From contig NZ_KE384037.1 in the NCBI RefSeq assembly GCF_000423565.1, positions 422,934 through 486,933 on the forward strand: a stretch of 64,000 nucleotides of DNA. The letters run 5' to 3'. The notes under the pieces are model-generated. The model did not search any database, had not been told where the DNA came from, and saw only the letters and a list, made by a program, of their open reading frames with translations. A program made the translations under genes and the position numbers. Below, in pieces: positions 46,575 to 55,854 of this stretch (its first letter is position 1; every line of letters begins with the position of its first letter). Source of the stretch: Runella zeae DSM 19591. Its GTDB lineage: Bacteria; Bacteroidota; Bacteroidia; Cytophagales; Spirosomataceae.

Positions 46575-46628
46575 TTTTAACCACGGAGAAACGCCCCCTG
46601 TACTTTTTCAGCTTCTCCGTGGTTAAAA
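46575..46628. repeat. Inverted repeat / bidirectional terminator (TTTTAACCACGGAGAA)
   Basis: Perfect 16-bp arms at 46575-46590 and 46613-46628, 22-nt loop, in the 66-bp gap between recQ and the convergent oligopeptidase gene. Its arms resemble the CACAGAG repeat at 16885-16956. It may act as a terminator for both genes. Confidence 0.8.
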
Positions 46629-46632
46629 ATTT

Positions 46633-48693
46633 TCATTCTCTAATTCCCAGTAAATTCAGCATAAAAGCGTACTCAAGCGCAACGTCTTTTAGACGTTTAA
46701 AACGACCTGAGGCCCCTCCATGCCCTGCTTCCATATCGCAGTGAAACAATAGTTGATTGGCGTCGGTTTTGAGTTCACGTAGCTTGGCCACCCATTTGGC
46801 CGGTTCCCAATACTGCACTTGCGAATCATGTAATCCCGTAGTGATGAGCATATTGGGATAAGGCTGAGAGGTTACATTATCGTAAGGGCTGTAGGATTTC
46901 ATGTAGTCATAATACACTTTTTCGTTAGGATTTCCCCACTCTTCATACTCGCCCGTAGTAAGCGGAATACTATCATCGAGCATGGTAGTGACTACATCCA
47001 CAAAAGGCACCTGCGCTACGATTCCTTTGTACAACTGCGGGGCCATATTGGTCACCGCTCCCATAAGCAGCCCTCCCGCACTACCTCCCATCGCAAAAAG
47101 CCCTTCGGACGAAGTCCATTTTTCTTGAATGAGAAACAAAGAGCAATCTACAAAATCGTTGAAAGTGTTCTTTTTATGAAGCATTTTACCATTGTCGTAC
47201 CAAGCGCGTCCCATCTCATGCCCTCCTCTGATGTGACAAATTGCAAAAGCAAAACCGCGATTTAACAAGCTCAATCGCCCTGCACTAAAACTCGGATCCA
47301 TGGAGTATCCATAGGAACCATACGAATACTGAAGCAAAGGCTCCGTACCATTTTTTTGGAAACCTTTTTTATAAACGATAGAGATAGGAACCAGCACGCC
47401 ATCACGCGCAGGCGCAAAAAGGCGTTCGGTTTGGTAATCCTCTTTGTTGAAGCCTCCCAACACCTCTTGCTGCTTTAGCAACAGCCTCTCTCCTGTATTC
47501 ATGTCATAGTCAAAAGTACTATTGGGTGTTGTGAGTGATGTATAGCCATACCTCAGAATATGCGTATCAAAATCAGGATTCGTACTTACATAAGCTGTAT
47601 AAGCAGGCTCTCCAAAATTGAGATAATGCTCTTTTTGAGTCACTTGGTCGATGATACGGATGTGAAGCAAGCCCATTTCTCTCTCTTGAAGTACCAAATG
47701 CCGCTTAAATACCTCAATCCCTTCCAAATACACTTGCGCACGGTGAGGAATGAGTTCTTGCCATTTCGCTACATCAGCCGCCCAAGCTTCGGCTACAGTC
47801 ATGAGTTTAAAATTAGAAGCCCCGTCAAGGTTGGTTCTGACAAAAAATTGCTCTCCCAAGTGCTCAACAAAGTATTCATGACCACGTTGGCGAGGCAAAA
47901 AAGGCTCAAACTTACCTTCTGGTTCGTCGGCTTTCAGCAGGTTGTATTCGGTAGTGAGGCCATTTTGGTCAGATACGATAGCGATATATTTTTTGGATTT
48001 CATCCGAAACAAACTCAGATAAAACTGATCGTCGGCCTCTTCATACATCAGCACATCTTCGTGAGTATCAGTTCCCAAACGATGCTTCCATACTTGATAA
48101 CCCAGCAGCGTTTCGACGTCTTTCTTGATATAAAAAACCGTTTCGTTATCGGCTGCCCAAGCGTAGTTGCCACCTTCGGTATCAGGAATGGCGTCAGGAT
48201 AAATTTCTCCCGTTTTAAGATTTTTGAATTTCAAGGTATACATCCGACGGCTTACAGTATCTTCACCAAAAGCCGCAATCTCTTCATTATCAGACACCTC
48301 AGGAAAAGTAGCACTGTAGTAAGTATGACCTTCGGCAAGTTGGTTGAGATTGAGCATGATTTCCTCGGCGGCTTCTAGCGTCTCTAATTTACGACAATAA
48401 ATAGGATACTCACCGCCCTGCTCATACCGATAATAATAGTAGTAATTACCGATTTTGAAAGGTACCGATTCGTCTTGTTCTTTGATACGGCCTTTCATTT
48501 CCTCAAATAGTTTTTCCCTAAACTCTTTAACAGGTGCTAGTACAGCCTCTGTATAAGCATTTTCGGCATTTAAGTAATCTATCACTTCGGGGTTTTCGCG
48601 CTCACGTAGCCAATAATAATCGTCGGTTCGGAGGTCATTGTGTAAGTCAAACGTGTGGGGATATTTCGTAGCTTTGGGGGGTGTCAATTCCAT
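46633..48693 (-). CDS. Oligopeptidase B-type S9 serine peptidase
   Basis: A 686-aa prolyl-oligopeptidase-family enzyme: N-terminal beta-propeller, C-terminal alpha/beta hydrolase. Catalytic triad readable as Ser538 (AMGGSAGGLLM), Asp623 (TTGLHDSQV) and His658 (MEAGHGGASG). The GGSAGG motif and acidic substrate loop fit oligopeptidase B, which cleaves after basic residues in short peptides. No signal peptide, so cytoplasmic. Convergent with recQ, divergent from the Uma2 gene. Confidence 0.93.
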   Translation of the reverse strand: MELTPPKATKYPHTFDLHNDLRTDDYYWLRERENPEVIDYLNAENAYTEAVLAPVKEFREKLFEEMKGRIKEQDESVPFKIGNYYYYYRYEQGGEYPIYCRKLETLEAAEEIMLNLNQLAEGHTYYSATFPEVSDNEEIAAFGEDTVSRRMYTLKFKNLKTGEIYPDAIPDTEGGNYAWAADNETVFYIKKDVETLLGYQVWKHRLGTDTHEDVLMYEEADDQFYLSLFRMKSKKYIAIVSDQNGLTTEYNLLKADEPEGKFEPFLPRQRGHEYFVEHLGEQFFVRTNLDGASNFKLMTVAEAWAADVAKWQELIPHRAQVYLEGIEVFKRHLVLQEREMGLLHIRIIDQVTQKEHYLNFGEPAYTAYVSTNPDFDTHILRYGYTSLTTPNSTFDYDMNTGERLLLKQQEVLGGFNKEDYQTERLFAPARDGVLVPISIVYKKGFQKNGTEPLLQYSYGSYGYSMDPSFSAGRLSLLNRGFAFAICHIRGGHEMGRAWYDNGKMLHKKNTFNDFVDCSLFLIQEKWTSSEGLFAMGGSAGGLLMGAVTNMAPQLYKGIVAQVPFVDVVTTMLDDSIPLTTGEYEEWGNPNEKVYYDYMKSYSPYDNVTSQPYPNMLITTGLHDSQVQYWEPAKWVAKLRELKTDANQLLFHCDMEAGHGGASGRFKRLKDVALEYAFMLNLLGIRE

Positions 48694-48776
48694 AAATTCA
48701 ATATTCGTTTTTGGATTATCTAAAGGTGTTTCAAAATTGAAAAGTACAATTTCTTTTTGTAAAAAAGCACATCTGT

Positions 48777-49358
48777 ATGATTACAAACATCAATGCTTTA
48801 GATTTGAACGGTACTTATAGTTATGCTGATTACCTCAAATGGAGATTTGAAGAGCAGGTCGAACTCATCAAAGGAAAAATTTACTTGATGTCTCCCACTC
48901 CCAAAACTGCGCACCAATGGGTGTCGGGACAACTGTCGTATTTGATACGTAAATACCTAGAAAATAGCCCCTGTAGTATATTTGAAGCCCCTTTTGATGT
49001 ACGCTTACCGATTGGAAGTGAAAAAAATCCTGCAAAAATCTATACAGTTGTTCAGCCTGATATTTGTGTGATTTGTGATGAAACCAAACTAGACGAAGAC
49101 GGCTGTCTTGGCCCACCAGATTTGATAGTCGAGATTACGTTGCGCTCAACTATCAAAAAGGATTTCAACGAAAAATTTAACTGGTACGAAAAAGCCGGCG
49201 TTCGGGAATATTGGATTGCAATTCCGAGCGAAAAAACCATCCAAGTTTATTATCTCCACGACGGGCAGTATCAGTTGGGTGGCATTTATGACCAATCTCC
49301 CGCTCAGTCAGTTATTTTTGAAGGATTTGAAGCACCTCTTGAAAAAATTTTCAGATAG
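48777..49358 (+). CDS. Uma2-family (DUF820) putative nuclease
   Basis: A 193-aa PD-(D/E)xK-fold protein: FEEQVELIKGKIYLMSP, QPDICVI (Asp), PPDLIVEITLRST (Glu) and KDFNEKFNWYEKAGVREYW with Lys. Uma2 proteins are restriction-fold nuclease homologues of unclear role, common as dispersed single genes. Its end overlaps the gamma-carbonic anhydrase gene by 8 nt tail to tail. Confidence 0.88.
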   Translation: MITNINALDLNGTYSYADYLKWRFEEQVELIKGKIYLMSPTPKTAHQWVSGQLSYLIRKYLENSPCSIFEAPFDVRLPIGSEKNPAKIYTVVQPDICVICDETKLDEDGCLGPPDLIVEITLRSTIKKDFNEKFNWYEKAGVREYWIAIPSEKTIQVYYLHDGQYQLGGIYDQSPAQSVIFEGFEAPLEKIFR

Positions 49359-49875
49359 TTTCTTCATCTCTAAACCAGCCTGCATACATAACGTAGTTGT
49401 TAGCAGTACGCATAAACACTTCGGCCAAATCGGGGGTTACATCTTTCAAATATTTGGCTGGATTGCCCGCCCATACCGTACCCTGAGGCACTACTTTTCC
49501 TTGGGTAATCACCGCCCCCGCCGCGATAATCGAACCCGTACCGATATGCGCTCCATCCATGATGATGGCACCCATACCCACGAGCACTTTATCTTCAATC
49601 GTACAGCCGTGCACAATGGCATTGTGAGCAATCGAGACATGATTGCCGATGATAGTTTTAGACCTTTGGTAAGTACAGTGAATCACCGCTCCATCTTGAA
49701 TATTGACATAATCGCCCATCTGAATAGTATTGACATCGCCCCGCACCACGGCGTTGAACCATACTGTACAATAATCCCCCATGATTACTTCGCCAACCAG
49801 GGTGGCGTTGTCGGCAAACCAACAATGAGGACCATATTGGGGAGCAATCCCGTGCACAGGTTTAATGAGAGCCAT
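49351..49875 (-). CDS. Gamma-carbonic-anhydrase-like hexapeptide protein (PaaY/YrdA family)
   Basis: A 174-aa left-handed beta-helix protein with hexapeptide repeats (VGEVIMGDYCTVWFNAVVRGD, VNIQDGAVIHCTY, GNHVSIAHNAIVHGC) and the three His ligands expected of gamma-carbonic anhydrases. Enzymatic activity is not proven for most relatives. Ends 8 nt inside the 3' end of the Uma2 gene. Confidence 0.9.
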   Translation of the reverse strand: MALIKPVHGIAPQYGPHCWFADNATLVGEVIMGDYCTVWFNAVVRGDVNTIQMGDYVNIQDGAVIHCTYQRSKTIIGNHVSIAHNAIVHGCTIEDKVLVGMGAIIMDGAHIGTGSIIAAGAVITQGKVVPQGTVWAGNPAKYLKDVTPDLAEVFMRTANNYVMYAGWFRDEETI

Positions 49876-50030
49876 ATGAGCGTCGATTTTGAAGAAGTTT
49901 AAGTCAACCTATTTGCCACAAAGATAATAGTCCCGTTGTGTTATTTCCGTTTCCTGTTTGTTTTTGACGGTTTTAGATTTTAAAAATTGGCGTTTATTCA
50001 CCAACTTTATTGTTTTGACAAAAAAATCAC

Positions 50031-51065
50031 ATGCAAAAGTTATTGCGCTCAAAAGCTCGCATTTTTACCGTCGTCATTATCGTACTTATTGTATGTTCTT
50101 ATATAATGCGGTGGTATGTTTTTCGGATTCCTTGGCGCTCCAATCTTTTCTTTGCCTCAGTTTCAGGAACCGTAATGACGCTTTCATGGGTATTTTTTAG
50201 CAAAATACATCGATTTTTTGATACCTTTTTTCCGTATGAGCGTGGCATCATTGCACGCATGATTCCACAAGTATTGCTTACTTTTATTTTTGTGCTAGTC
50301 ATTTCTCAATTAAGTATCAATTGGGCCATCAACTTTTTTCCAATGGATGGTATTATTGCACAACAATACACCGATTTGGCCAAAATGGCGGGTTATTTTG
50401 CCCAATTTTTGGTTGTCGTTCTTATCAATGTCTTACATCTTTCAGATTATTTATTTCATAAATGGCGCGAAAACGCCACGCGTGCCATTCATCTGGAAAA
50501 AGAAAAAGCACAGGTTCAATTTGACAATTTAAAAAATCAGCTCAATCCTCATTTTTTATTTAATAGCCTTACCTCTTTAGATAGCCTTATTCAAGAAAAT
50601 CCTGAGTTGGCCCGACAGTTTTTACAGCAACTTTCCAAGGTATTTAGGTACGTTTTACAACACAAAGACAAAGGACTGGTGCCGCTTTATACCGAACTTG
50701 ACTTCATCAAAAATTACGTTTTTTTGCTGCATACGCGTTTTGAAAATCATCTAACAATCGACTTCCACATTCCAGAAGAAAGCCTCGACAAAAAAATAGC
50801 CCCAGTAACGCTGCAAATTTTGGTGGAGAATGCCCTCAAACATAACATCATAAGCCAAGAGCGACCACTTCATATTCACATTTGTGCAGATGATACTTTT
50901 TTGAAAGTCGAAAACAATTTCCAACCCAAAAAACAGGTCGAAACTTCTAACCGACAGGGTTTACACAATCTCAAAACTCTATACAGTTTTTTGATTGATA
51001 CTCCTTTTAAAACCATTGAACACAATGGCAAATTTGTGGCTTATGTACCACTTATTAGCCAATAA
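50031..51065 (+). CDS. LytS/YehU-type sensor histidine kinase
   Basis: A 344-aa kinase with four N-terminal membrane helices (residues 10-135) and the His_kinase domain motif LKNQLNPHFLFNSL, His174 the likely phospho-acceptor, then VENALKHN for ATP binding. Only 12 bp precede the LytTR regulator gene, so they form one operon and a two-component pair. The sensed signal is unknown. Confidence 0.93.
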   Translation: MQKLLRSKARIFTVVIIVLIVCSYIMRWYVFRIPWRSNLFFASVSGTVMTLSWVFFSKIHRFFDTFFPYERGIIARMIPQVLLTFIFVLVISQLSINWAINFFPMDGIIAQQYTDLAKMAGYFAQFLVVVLINVLHLSDYLFHKWRENATRAIHLEKEKAQVQFDNLKNQLNPHFLFNSLTSLDSLIQENPELARQFLQQLSKVFRYVLQHKDKGLVPLYTELDFIKNYVFLLHTRFENHLTIDFHIPEESLDKKIAPVTLQILVENALKHNIISQERPLHIHICADDTFLKVENNFQPKKQVETSNRQGLHNLKTLYSFLIDTPFKTIEHNGKFVAYVPLISQ

Positions 51066-51077
51066 TTCTGCCATACT

Positions 51078-51848
51078 ATGACCATTTTAATTCTTGAAGA
51101 TGAGCCACTTGTAGCCAAAAACCTTGAAAAACTTGTCCAACAACTCCTTCCCCAAGCCCTCATACAAGGCCCTTTGGCAAGCATTGAAACTACCCTCTCT
51201 TGGTTTAAAACACACCCTGAGCCAGATCTTATCTTATCTGATATTCAGCTCGCCGATGGTGTGAGCTTTGATGTTTTTCAAGAATTAAGCCTTTCATGCC
51301 CTATCATTTTTACTACCGCCTATGACGAATACGCCATCCGAGCTTTCAAGCTCAATAGCATTGATTATTTGCTAAAACCCATTGATAAAAACGACCTTAA
51401 ATGCGCTTTTGAAAAATTTAGTCGTTGGCAGCAAAATTCTCCTACTGAGCTTTTCTCGGAGCAATTACGAAATTTGCTTCATGATTTAGAAAACCGTAAT
51501 GTTCGGCAATACAAACATCGCTTTACGGCACATCATCAGCGTGCAGTAGTAGCTGTCGTCGATACTCGCATCGCTTATTTTGTGAGAGAAGAAGTAATAT
51601 GGCTAGTCACCACTGAAAATCAGCGCCTTATCACCGATTATGCTTCTTTGGACGAAGTAGAAGATATGCTCGACCCAGCGCAGTTTATTAGAGCTAATCG
51701 CCAATATATCGTGCGGAAAGATGCCATCGAAAGCTATCGCACGCATTATATGGGCAAAATCGAACTCACCCTTATCATCCCTGCCAAGGAAGAGATTGTA
51801 ATTAGCAAAGATAAGGCGGCCCAATTTCGCACGTGGTTTGAAGTTTAA
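51078..51848 (+). CDS. LytTR-family response regulator
   Basis: A 256-aa regulator: receiver domain with phospho-acceptor Asp55 (LILSDIQLAD), LLKPIDKNDL, and a C-terminal LytTR DNA-binding domain (EEVIWLVTTENQRL, FIRANRQYIVRKDAIESY). Encoded just after the LytS-type kinase; the pair probably act together. Target genes not evident. Confidence 0.94.
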   Translation: MTILILEDEPLVAKNLEKLVQQLLPQALIQGPLASIETTLSWFKTHPEPDLILSDIQLADGVSFDVFQELSLSCPIIFTTAYDEYAIRAFKLNSIDYLLKPIDKNDLKCAFEKFSRWQQNSPTELFSEQLRNLLHDLENRNVRQYKHRFTAHHQRAVVAVVDTRIAYFVREEVIWLVTTENQRLITDYASLDEVEDMLDPAQFIRANRQYIVRKDAIESYRTHYMGKIELTLIIPAKEEIVISKDKAAQFRTWFEV

Positions 51849-51885
51849 AATGTGTTTTTGCTTCGGAAAGCTGCCTCATTTGGGT

Positions 51886-51893
51886 TAAATTTG
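51886..51893 (+). promoter_or_regulatory. -7 element before the GDP-fucose synthase gene
   Basis: TAAATTTG ends only 5 bp before the ATG at 51898, so the predicted start site falls at or next to the start codon (near-leaderless) or a downstream start is used. No clear TTG at the expected distance. Confidence 0.35.
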
Positions 51894-51897
51894 CGTT

Positions 51898-52839
51898 ATG
51901 GAAAAAAATGCTAAAATATACGTAGCGGGTCATCGGGGCATGGTCGGCTCAGCACTTGTACGGCGATTGCAGTCGGAAGGATATGAAAATATCATCGTTC
52001 GGACTTCTCGTGAGCTAGATTTGCGAAATCAGCAAGCAGTCACTGAGTTTTTTGAAGCGGAGCGTCCTGAATATGTGTTTTTAGCAGCTGCTAAAGTGGG
52101 GGGTATCATGGCTAACAATATCTATAGAGCAGAGTTTTTGTATGATAACCTCCAAATCCAAAACAACGTCATTCATAATGCCTATGCCACCGGCACCAAA
52201 AAATTGATGTTTTTGGGATCTTCTTGTATTTACCCCAAAATGGCACCTCAGCCTCTCAAAGAAGATTATTTACTAACTGGCCCTTTAGAATATACCAATG
52301 AGCCTTACGCTATTGCCAAAATCACGGGCATCAAAATGTGTGAGTCTTATCGTAAACAATACGGCTGCGATTTTATATCGGTAATGCCCACCAATCTCTA
52401 CGGTCCCAACGACAACTATGATCTCAACAATTCGCATGTTTTGCCGGCAATGATTCGGAAATTTCATGAGGCCAAAACTGAAGGAAAGCCTTTTGTTGAG
52501 CTTTGGGGCACAGGCTCACCGCTGCGCGAATTTCTCCATGCCGACGATTTGGCGGATGCTTGCGTTTATTTGATGAAAAATTACGACGGCGAGCAGTTTG
52601 TCAATATTGGAGTAGGGGAAGATATTTCTATCAAAAGCCTAGCCGAGCTTATCAAAGAAACAGTAGGATATGGAGGGCAAATCCACTGGAATACCGATAA
52701 GCCCGACGGCACTCCTCGTAAGCTCATGGATGTGGCGCGTTTGCATGAAATGGGCTGGAAACACAAATACAGCCTCGAAGAAGGCATCAAAATAACCTAC
52801 CAAGATTTCTTATCAAAAATGACGGAATATTCGGTGTAG
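51898..52839 (+). CDS. fcl: GDP-L-fucose synthase
   Basis: A 313-aa extended-SDR epimerase/reductase that turns GDP-4-keto-6-deoxymannose into GDP-L-fucose. NADP loop GHRGMVGSA, catalytic Ser in GSSCIYP, YxxxK in YAIAKITG, and the family signature [13 protein letters not shown]. No GMD gene lies beside it here. The stop lies inside a perfect 28-bp palindrome. Confidence 0.94.
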   Translation: MEKNAKIYVAGHRGMVGSALVRRLQSEGYENIIVRTSRELDLRNQQAVTEFFEAERPEYVFLAAAKVGGIMANNIYRAEFLYDNLQIQNNVIHNAYATGTKKLMFLGSSCIYPKMAPQPLKEDYLLTGPLEYTNEPYAIAKITGIKMCESYRKQYGCDFISVMPTNLYGPNDNYDLNNSHVLPAMIRKFHEAKTEGKPFVELWGTGSPLREFLHADDLADACVYLMKNYDGEQFVNIGVGEDISIKSLAELIKETVGYGGQIHWNTDKPDGTPRKLMDVARLHEMGWKHKYSLEEGIKITYQDFLSKMTEYSV

Positions 52840-52863
52840 AGACGTTGCATGCAACGTCTCTAC
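52836..52863. repeat. Perfect 28-bp palindrome overlapping the fcl stop codon
   Basis: Bases 52836-52849 (GTAGAGACGTTGCA) and 52850-52863 are exact reverse complements with no loop, and the fcl stop codon TAG (52837-52839) lies within. Sequences of this type (GAGACGTTGCA/TGCAACGTCTC) are widely dispersed palindromes in some bacteria; terminator function is possible as T residues are few. Confidence 0.8.
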
Positions 52864-52881
52864 GGGTGACGGTGACGGCGA

Positions 52882-54108
52882 TTAGGATAAAACATTCACT
52901 ACGTCGTCAATAGATTTGGCATCGGGGAAGAAGGAAAGCATCCGCGTCAAAACACCTTCAATGATAGCATCAGGGCAAGAAGCACCACATGTAAGCATGA
53001 TAGTTACTTGGTCTTTTTGAGGAATAAAATTTTCGGTGATTTCTTCTTTTTTTCGATGCAAATTATAATGTTTAATAATATTTCGGTCTAGTATTTTATT
53101 GGCTGATTCAATAAAATAGGTAGGAAGTTTTTGTTCACAAAGCTCCACAATGTGAGAAGTATTGGAGCTATTGTAGCCGCCTGCCACCAATACAAAATCA
53201 GCCTCATGTTCAAGTAATGCATACGTAGCATCCTGATTATCGTTGGTAGCGTAGCAAAGTGTATCACGGGTATTGGCAAAACGGTCTTCTACTTCATGGG
53301 GTGCCAATTGGTAGTGTTTAATCATTACCCCTTTTAGATAATCAGCTATTCCCTGAGTATCAGAGGCTAGCATAGTGGTTTGATTTACTACACCAATACG
53401 CTGTAAATCTTGCTCAGGGTCAAACCCTACCGAATACTGTCCGCTAAATTCTTCATAAAAATCCTCTTTTTGTCCTTCGCCTACAATATAGCGTGCCAAG
53501 CGCTCGGCTTGTTTCATATTTTTTACTACTATCGTAGGTGCATTTTCTTTACTGTGTGAAAAAGTAGCGCGCGTCTCTTCATGTAACGGTTTGCCGTGTA
53601 CGACAATCGTATAATTTTTTTGTCCAATTTGCGCGGCTCTATTCCATACTTTCTCCACAAAAGGGCAAGTAGTATCATACTGATAAGCATCTATCCCAAG
53701 CAGTTGTAGGCGATTTTGAATCTCAATCGTAGTTCCAAAAGCCGGAACAATCACCACATCGTCGGGTTTGAGTTCTTCCCAAGGAATAATCTGCCGACCT
53801 GTTGTTTCCATCAAAAACCGAATTCCTTTTTCATGCAAATCCCGATTTACGTCGGGGTTATGAATCATTTCGCTTAACAAAAAAATACGTTTGCCGGGGT
53901 TTTCAGCAATCGCCTTGTAGGCAATTTCTATAGCATTTTCAACCCCATAACAAAAGCCAAAATGACGCGCAATCAGAAATTTGACAGGACCAAAATCAAG
54001 CACAGTCGGCGAAAAATCGCGTTTGAGTTTATCGTTTTTCCGACGAAACTCTTTGATAGGTCCAATGATATGGCTTCGGTAAAATGATGGAATGTGGAAG
54101 GTCTTCAT
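52882..54108 (-). CDS. ispH: 4-hydroxy-3-methylbut-2-enyl diphosphate reductase, long form
   Basis: Last enzyme of the MEP isoprenoid pathway, making IPP and DMAPP with a [4Fe-4S] cluster. The three cluster cysteines are in RHFGFCYGVENAIE, YDTTCPFVEKVW and LTCGASCPD; the His and catalytic Glu region HNPDVNRDL is also visible. At 408 aa it is about 100 residues longer than E. coli IspH; the extra length lies at the N-terminus and within, as in other Bacteroidota and cyanobacterial enzymes. Confidence 0.95.
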   Translation of the reverse strand: MKTFHIPSFYRSHIIGPIKEFRRKNDKLKRDFSPTVLDFGPVKFLIARHFGFCYGVENAIEIAYKAIAENPGKRIFLLSEMIHNPDVNRDLHEKGIRFLMETTGRQIIPWEELKPDDVVIVPAFGTTIEIQNRLQLLGIDAYQYDTTCPFVEKVWNRAAQIGQKNYTIVVHGKPLHEETRATFSHSKENAPTIVVKNMKQAERLARYIVGEGQKEDFYEEFSGQYSVGFDPEQDLQRIGVVNQTTMLASDTQGIADYLKGVMIKHYQLAPHEVEDRFANTRDTLCYATNDNQDATYALLEHEADFVLVAGGYNSSNTSHIVELCEQKLPTYFIESANKILDRNIIKHYNLHRKKEEITENFIPQKDQVTIMLTCGASCPDAIIEGVLTRMLSFFPDAKSIDDVVNVLS

Positions 54109-54230
54109 GCCGTGAGAGCAGGATTACGCGTTCTAGATGGATAATATAAAATGGGTTGCTCTATCGCATCACAAAATTACGACGAACGTATATATAACAC
54201 GCTACTCTAACGCATTGTTTCGATAATTTA

Positions 54231-55019
54231 TTAAAATACCTGCTCATTTACTTTGTTTTGCGTGATAGGGTTAAACTGATAGGTGTAGCATTTCCCGTCT
54301 TTTTGCGCCTCTACCACCCTATATCCTCGATAATCTACCCCCCAACTACCGCCAAAATGCCCATCAAAAAAAGCAGGTTTTGAAGTTGATTTTCCGCTGT
54401 CTATGGCGTGGTCGTGTCCATGAAACATCGCTCTCAAATTAGGATATTTGGAAATAGTGCTTTCCAGTTGTGGACAAGTAGTACCGTGCTCTGACCACAT
54501 CTTGGCGGGAATATGCATAAATAAAAACACATTTTCTTTCTTCGAAAAACGCGCTAGTTCTTTATCTATCCACTCAATATTAGGACACAGATATTCGCCT
54601 TTTTCATTAGAAGTGTCTGCCAAAACAATGGCATTTTTGCCGATTTCTACCGAGTGATCAAGACTATACCCCCACGTATTTTTCCACTGCTCAGGCGTAA
54701 CGTGGTCATGATTGCCACGGGTCACATAATAGGCAAATCCGAGACGGTCAAGTGCTTGCTTGACTTCGGGCAAAAATTTTACATCATCATGAAACAAATC
54801 TCCGTTGAAAACCACAAAATCAAGTCCTCGTTCGAGGCGTTCTTTTTGGAGATTTGCGACGATTGCTTCATAAAATGACTTATAATCCGTTTTGGGCTGA
54901 CCATAATGCCCATCTGAAGCTACCGCAAAACGAAGCTTGGAAGAAGATCGGGCAAGCCGCTGACAGCCAAAAGCCAACAAGCCCACCGAAAGATGTAAAA
55001 ATTTGCGACGACCTAACAT
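54231..55019 (-). CDS. Calcineurin-like metallophosphoesterase, exported
   Basis: A 262-aa phosphoesterase-fold protein with the metal motifs D-x-H (ASDGHYG), GDLFHDD, GNHDH, and the late GHDHAID. The N-terminus MLGRRKFLHLSVGLLAFGC has a Tat-like RRKFL and a lipobox-like LAFGC, so export (Tat or lipoprotein) is likely. Substrate unknown. Upstream is AroE on the same strand, 82 bp away. Confidence 0.85.
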   Translation of the reverse strand: MLGRRKFLHLSVGLLAFGCQRLARSSSKLRFAVASDGHYGQPKTDYKSFYEAIVANLQKERLERGLDFVVFNGDLFHDDVKFLPEVKQALDRLGFAYYVTRGNHDHVTPEQWKNTWGYSLDHSVEIGKNAIVLADTSNEKGEYLCPNIEWIDKELARFSKKENVFLFMHIPAKMWSEHGTTCPQLESTISKYPNLRAMFHGHDHAIDSGKSTSKPAFFDGHFGGSWGVDYRGYRVVEAQKDGKCYTYQFNPITQNKVNEQVF

Positions 55020-55101
55020 GAAGTGTTTTGTTAAATTCTTCTCAAAGAAACGGTTTTACGCGCAATTTTTGGTGCGGAAGTTTGTTAACAAAACAAAAAA
55101 A

Positions 55102-55854
55102 TTAGTCATTCCAAATTTCCCAAGCCTTTTCGGCTTGCAGATGTAGCATAGGCAAGCCGTTGTGAGTATGTGCTCCGTTCTGTTTTCCTCTTTGTAAAAA
55201 AAGCGTCTCAGCGGGGTTATATACCAAATCATACAAAAGATGATTTTCTCCTACATATTGATACGGAATAGCGGGGCATTCATCCACTTTCGGATAAGTC
55301 CCCACGGGCGAAGTATTTATAATCAGACGATAGGTTGCCATTATTTCGGGCGTAAGTTGGTCATATCCTAGCGTCGTACTTGCTGATTGACGAGATACAA
55401 TTTGATACTCAATCCCTACATCTGTCAAAGCAGTCAAAACAGCTTTGGCCGCACCGCCATTGCCCAACACCAATGCTTTGAGCGACGTAGCCTGTAGCTG
55501 CAAGCCCGAAAGCCATTGTTCCAAAGAAAGCCTAAAACCATAATAATCGGTATTAAATCCTTTCAATCGGCCATCGGGCAAGATTTTGATCGTGTTTACG
55601 GCCCCAATCCGCGCCGCCGAAGCCTCATCTAATTCATCCAAAAATGGGATTACATTTTGTTTATGAGGAATCGTCACGTTCAAGCCCACTAAAGTGGGAT
55701 GAGCCGCAATGAGTGCGGGAAAATTATGATAGTCGGGCAATTCAAGTAGCTCATATTTGCTCTCGGCAATACCTTCTTTTTCAAATTTTTCGGTAAAATA
55801 TTTTTTAGAAAACGAATGGGTCAAAGGATAACCTATCAGGGCAAATAATCTCAT
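55102..55854 (-). CDS. aroE: Shikimate dehydrogenase
   Basis: A 250-aa NADPH-dependent reductase of the shikimate pathway. Motifs: YPLTHSFSK, GLNVTIPHKQN with catalytic Lys, GAVNTI, NTDYYGF, and the dinucleotide loop VLGNGGAAKAV. The start ATG overlaps the stop of the giant esterase gene (ATGA, 55854-55851), so its translation seems coupled to that of a secreted protein. Confidence 0.95.
   Translation of the reverse strand: MRLFALIGYPLTHSFSKKYFTEKFEKEGIAESKYELLELPDYHNFPALIAAHPTLVGLNVTIPHKQNVIPFLDELDEASAARIGAVNTIKILPDGRLKGFNTDYYGFRLSLEQWLSGLQLQATSLKALVLGNGGAAKAVLTALTDVGIEYQIVSRQSASTTLGYDQLTPEIMATYRLIINTSPVGTYPKVDECPAIPYQYVGENHLLYDLVYNPAETLFLQRGKQNGAHTHNGLPMLHLQAEKAWEIWND

Noticed and set aside
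47560..48378. 272-codon plus-strand open frame
   Set aside because: Antisense to the well-supported oligopeptidase B gene; its length is a by-product of codon bias.
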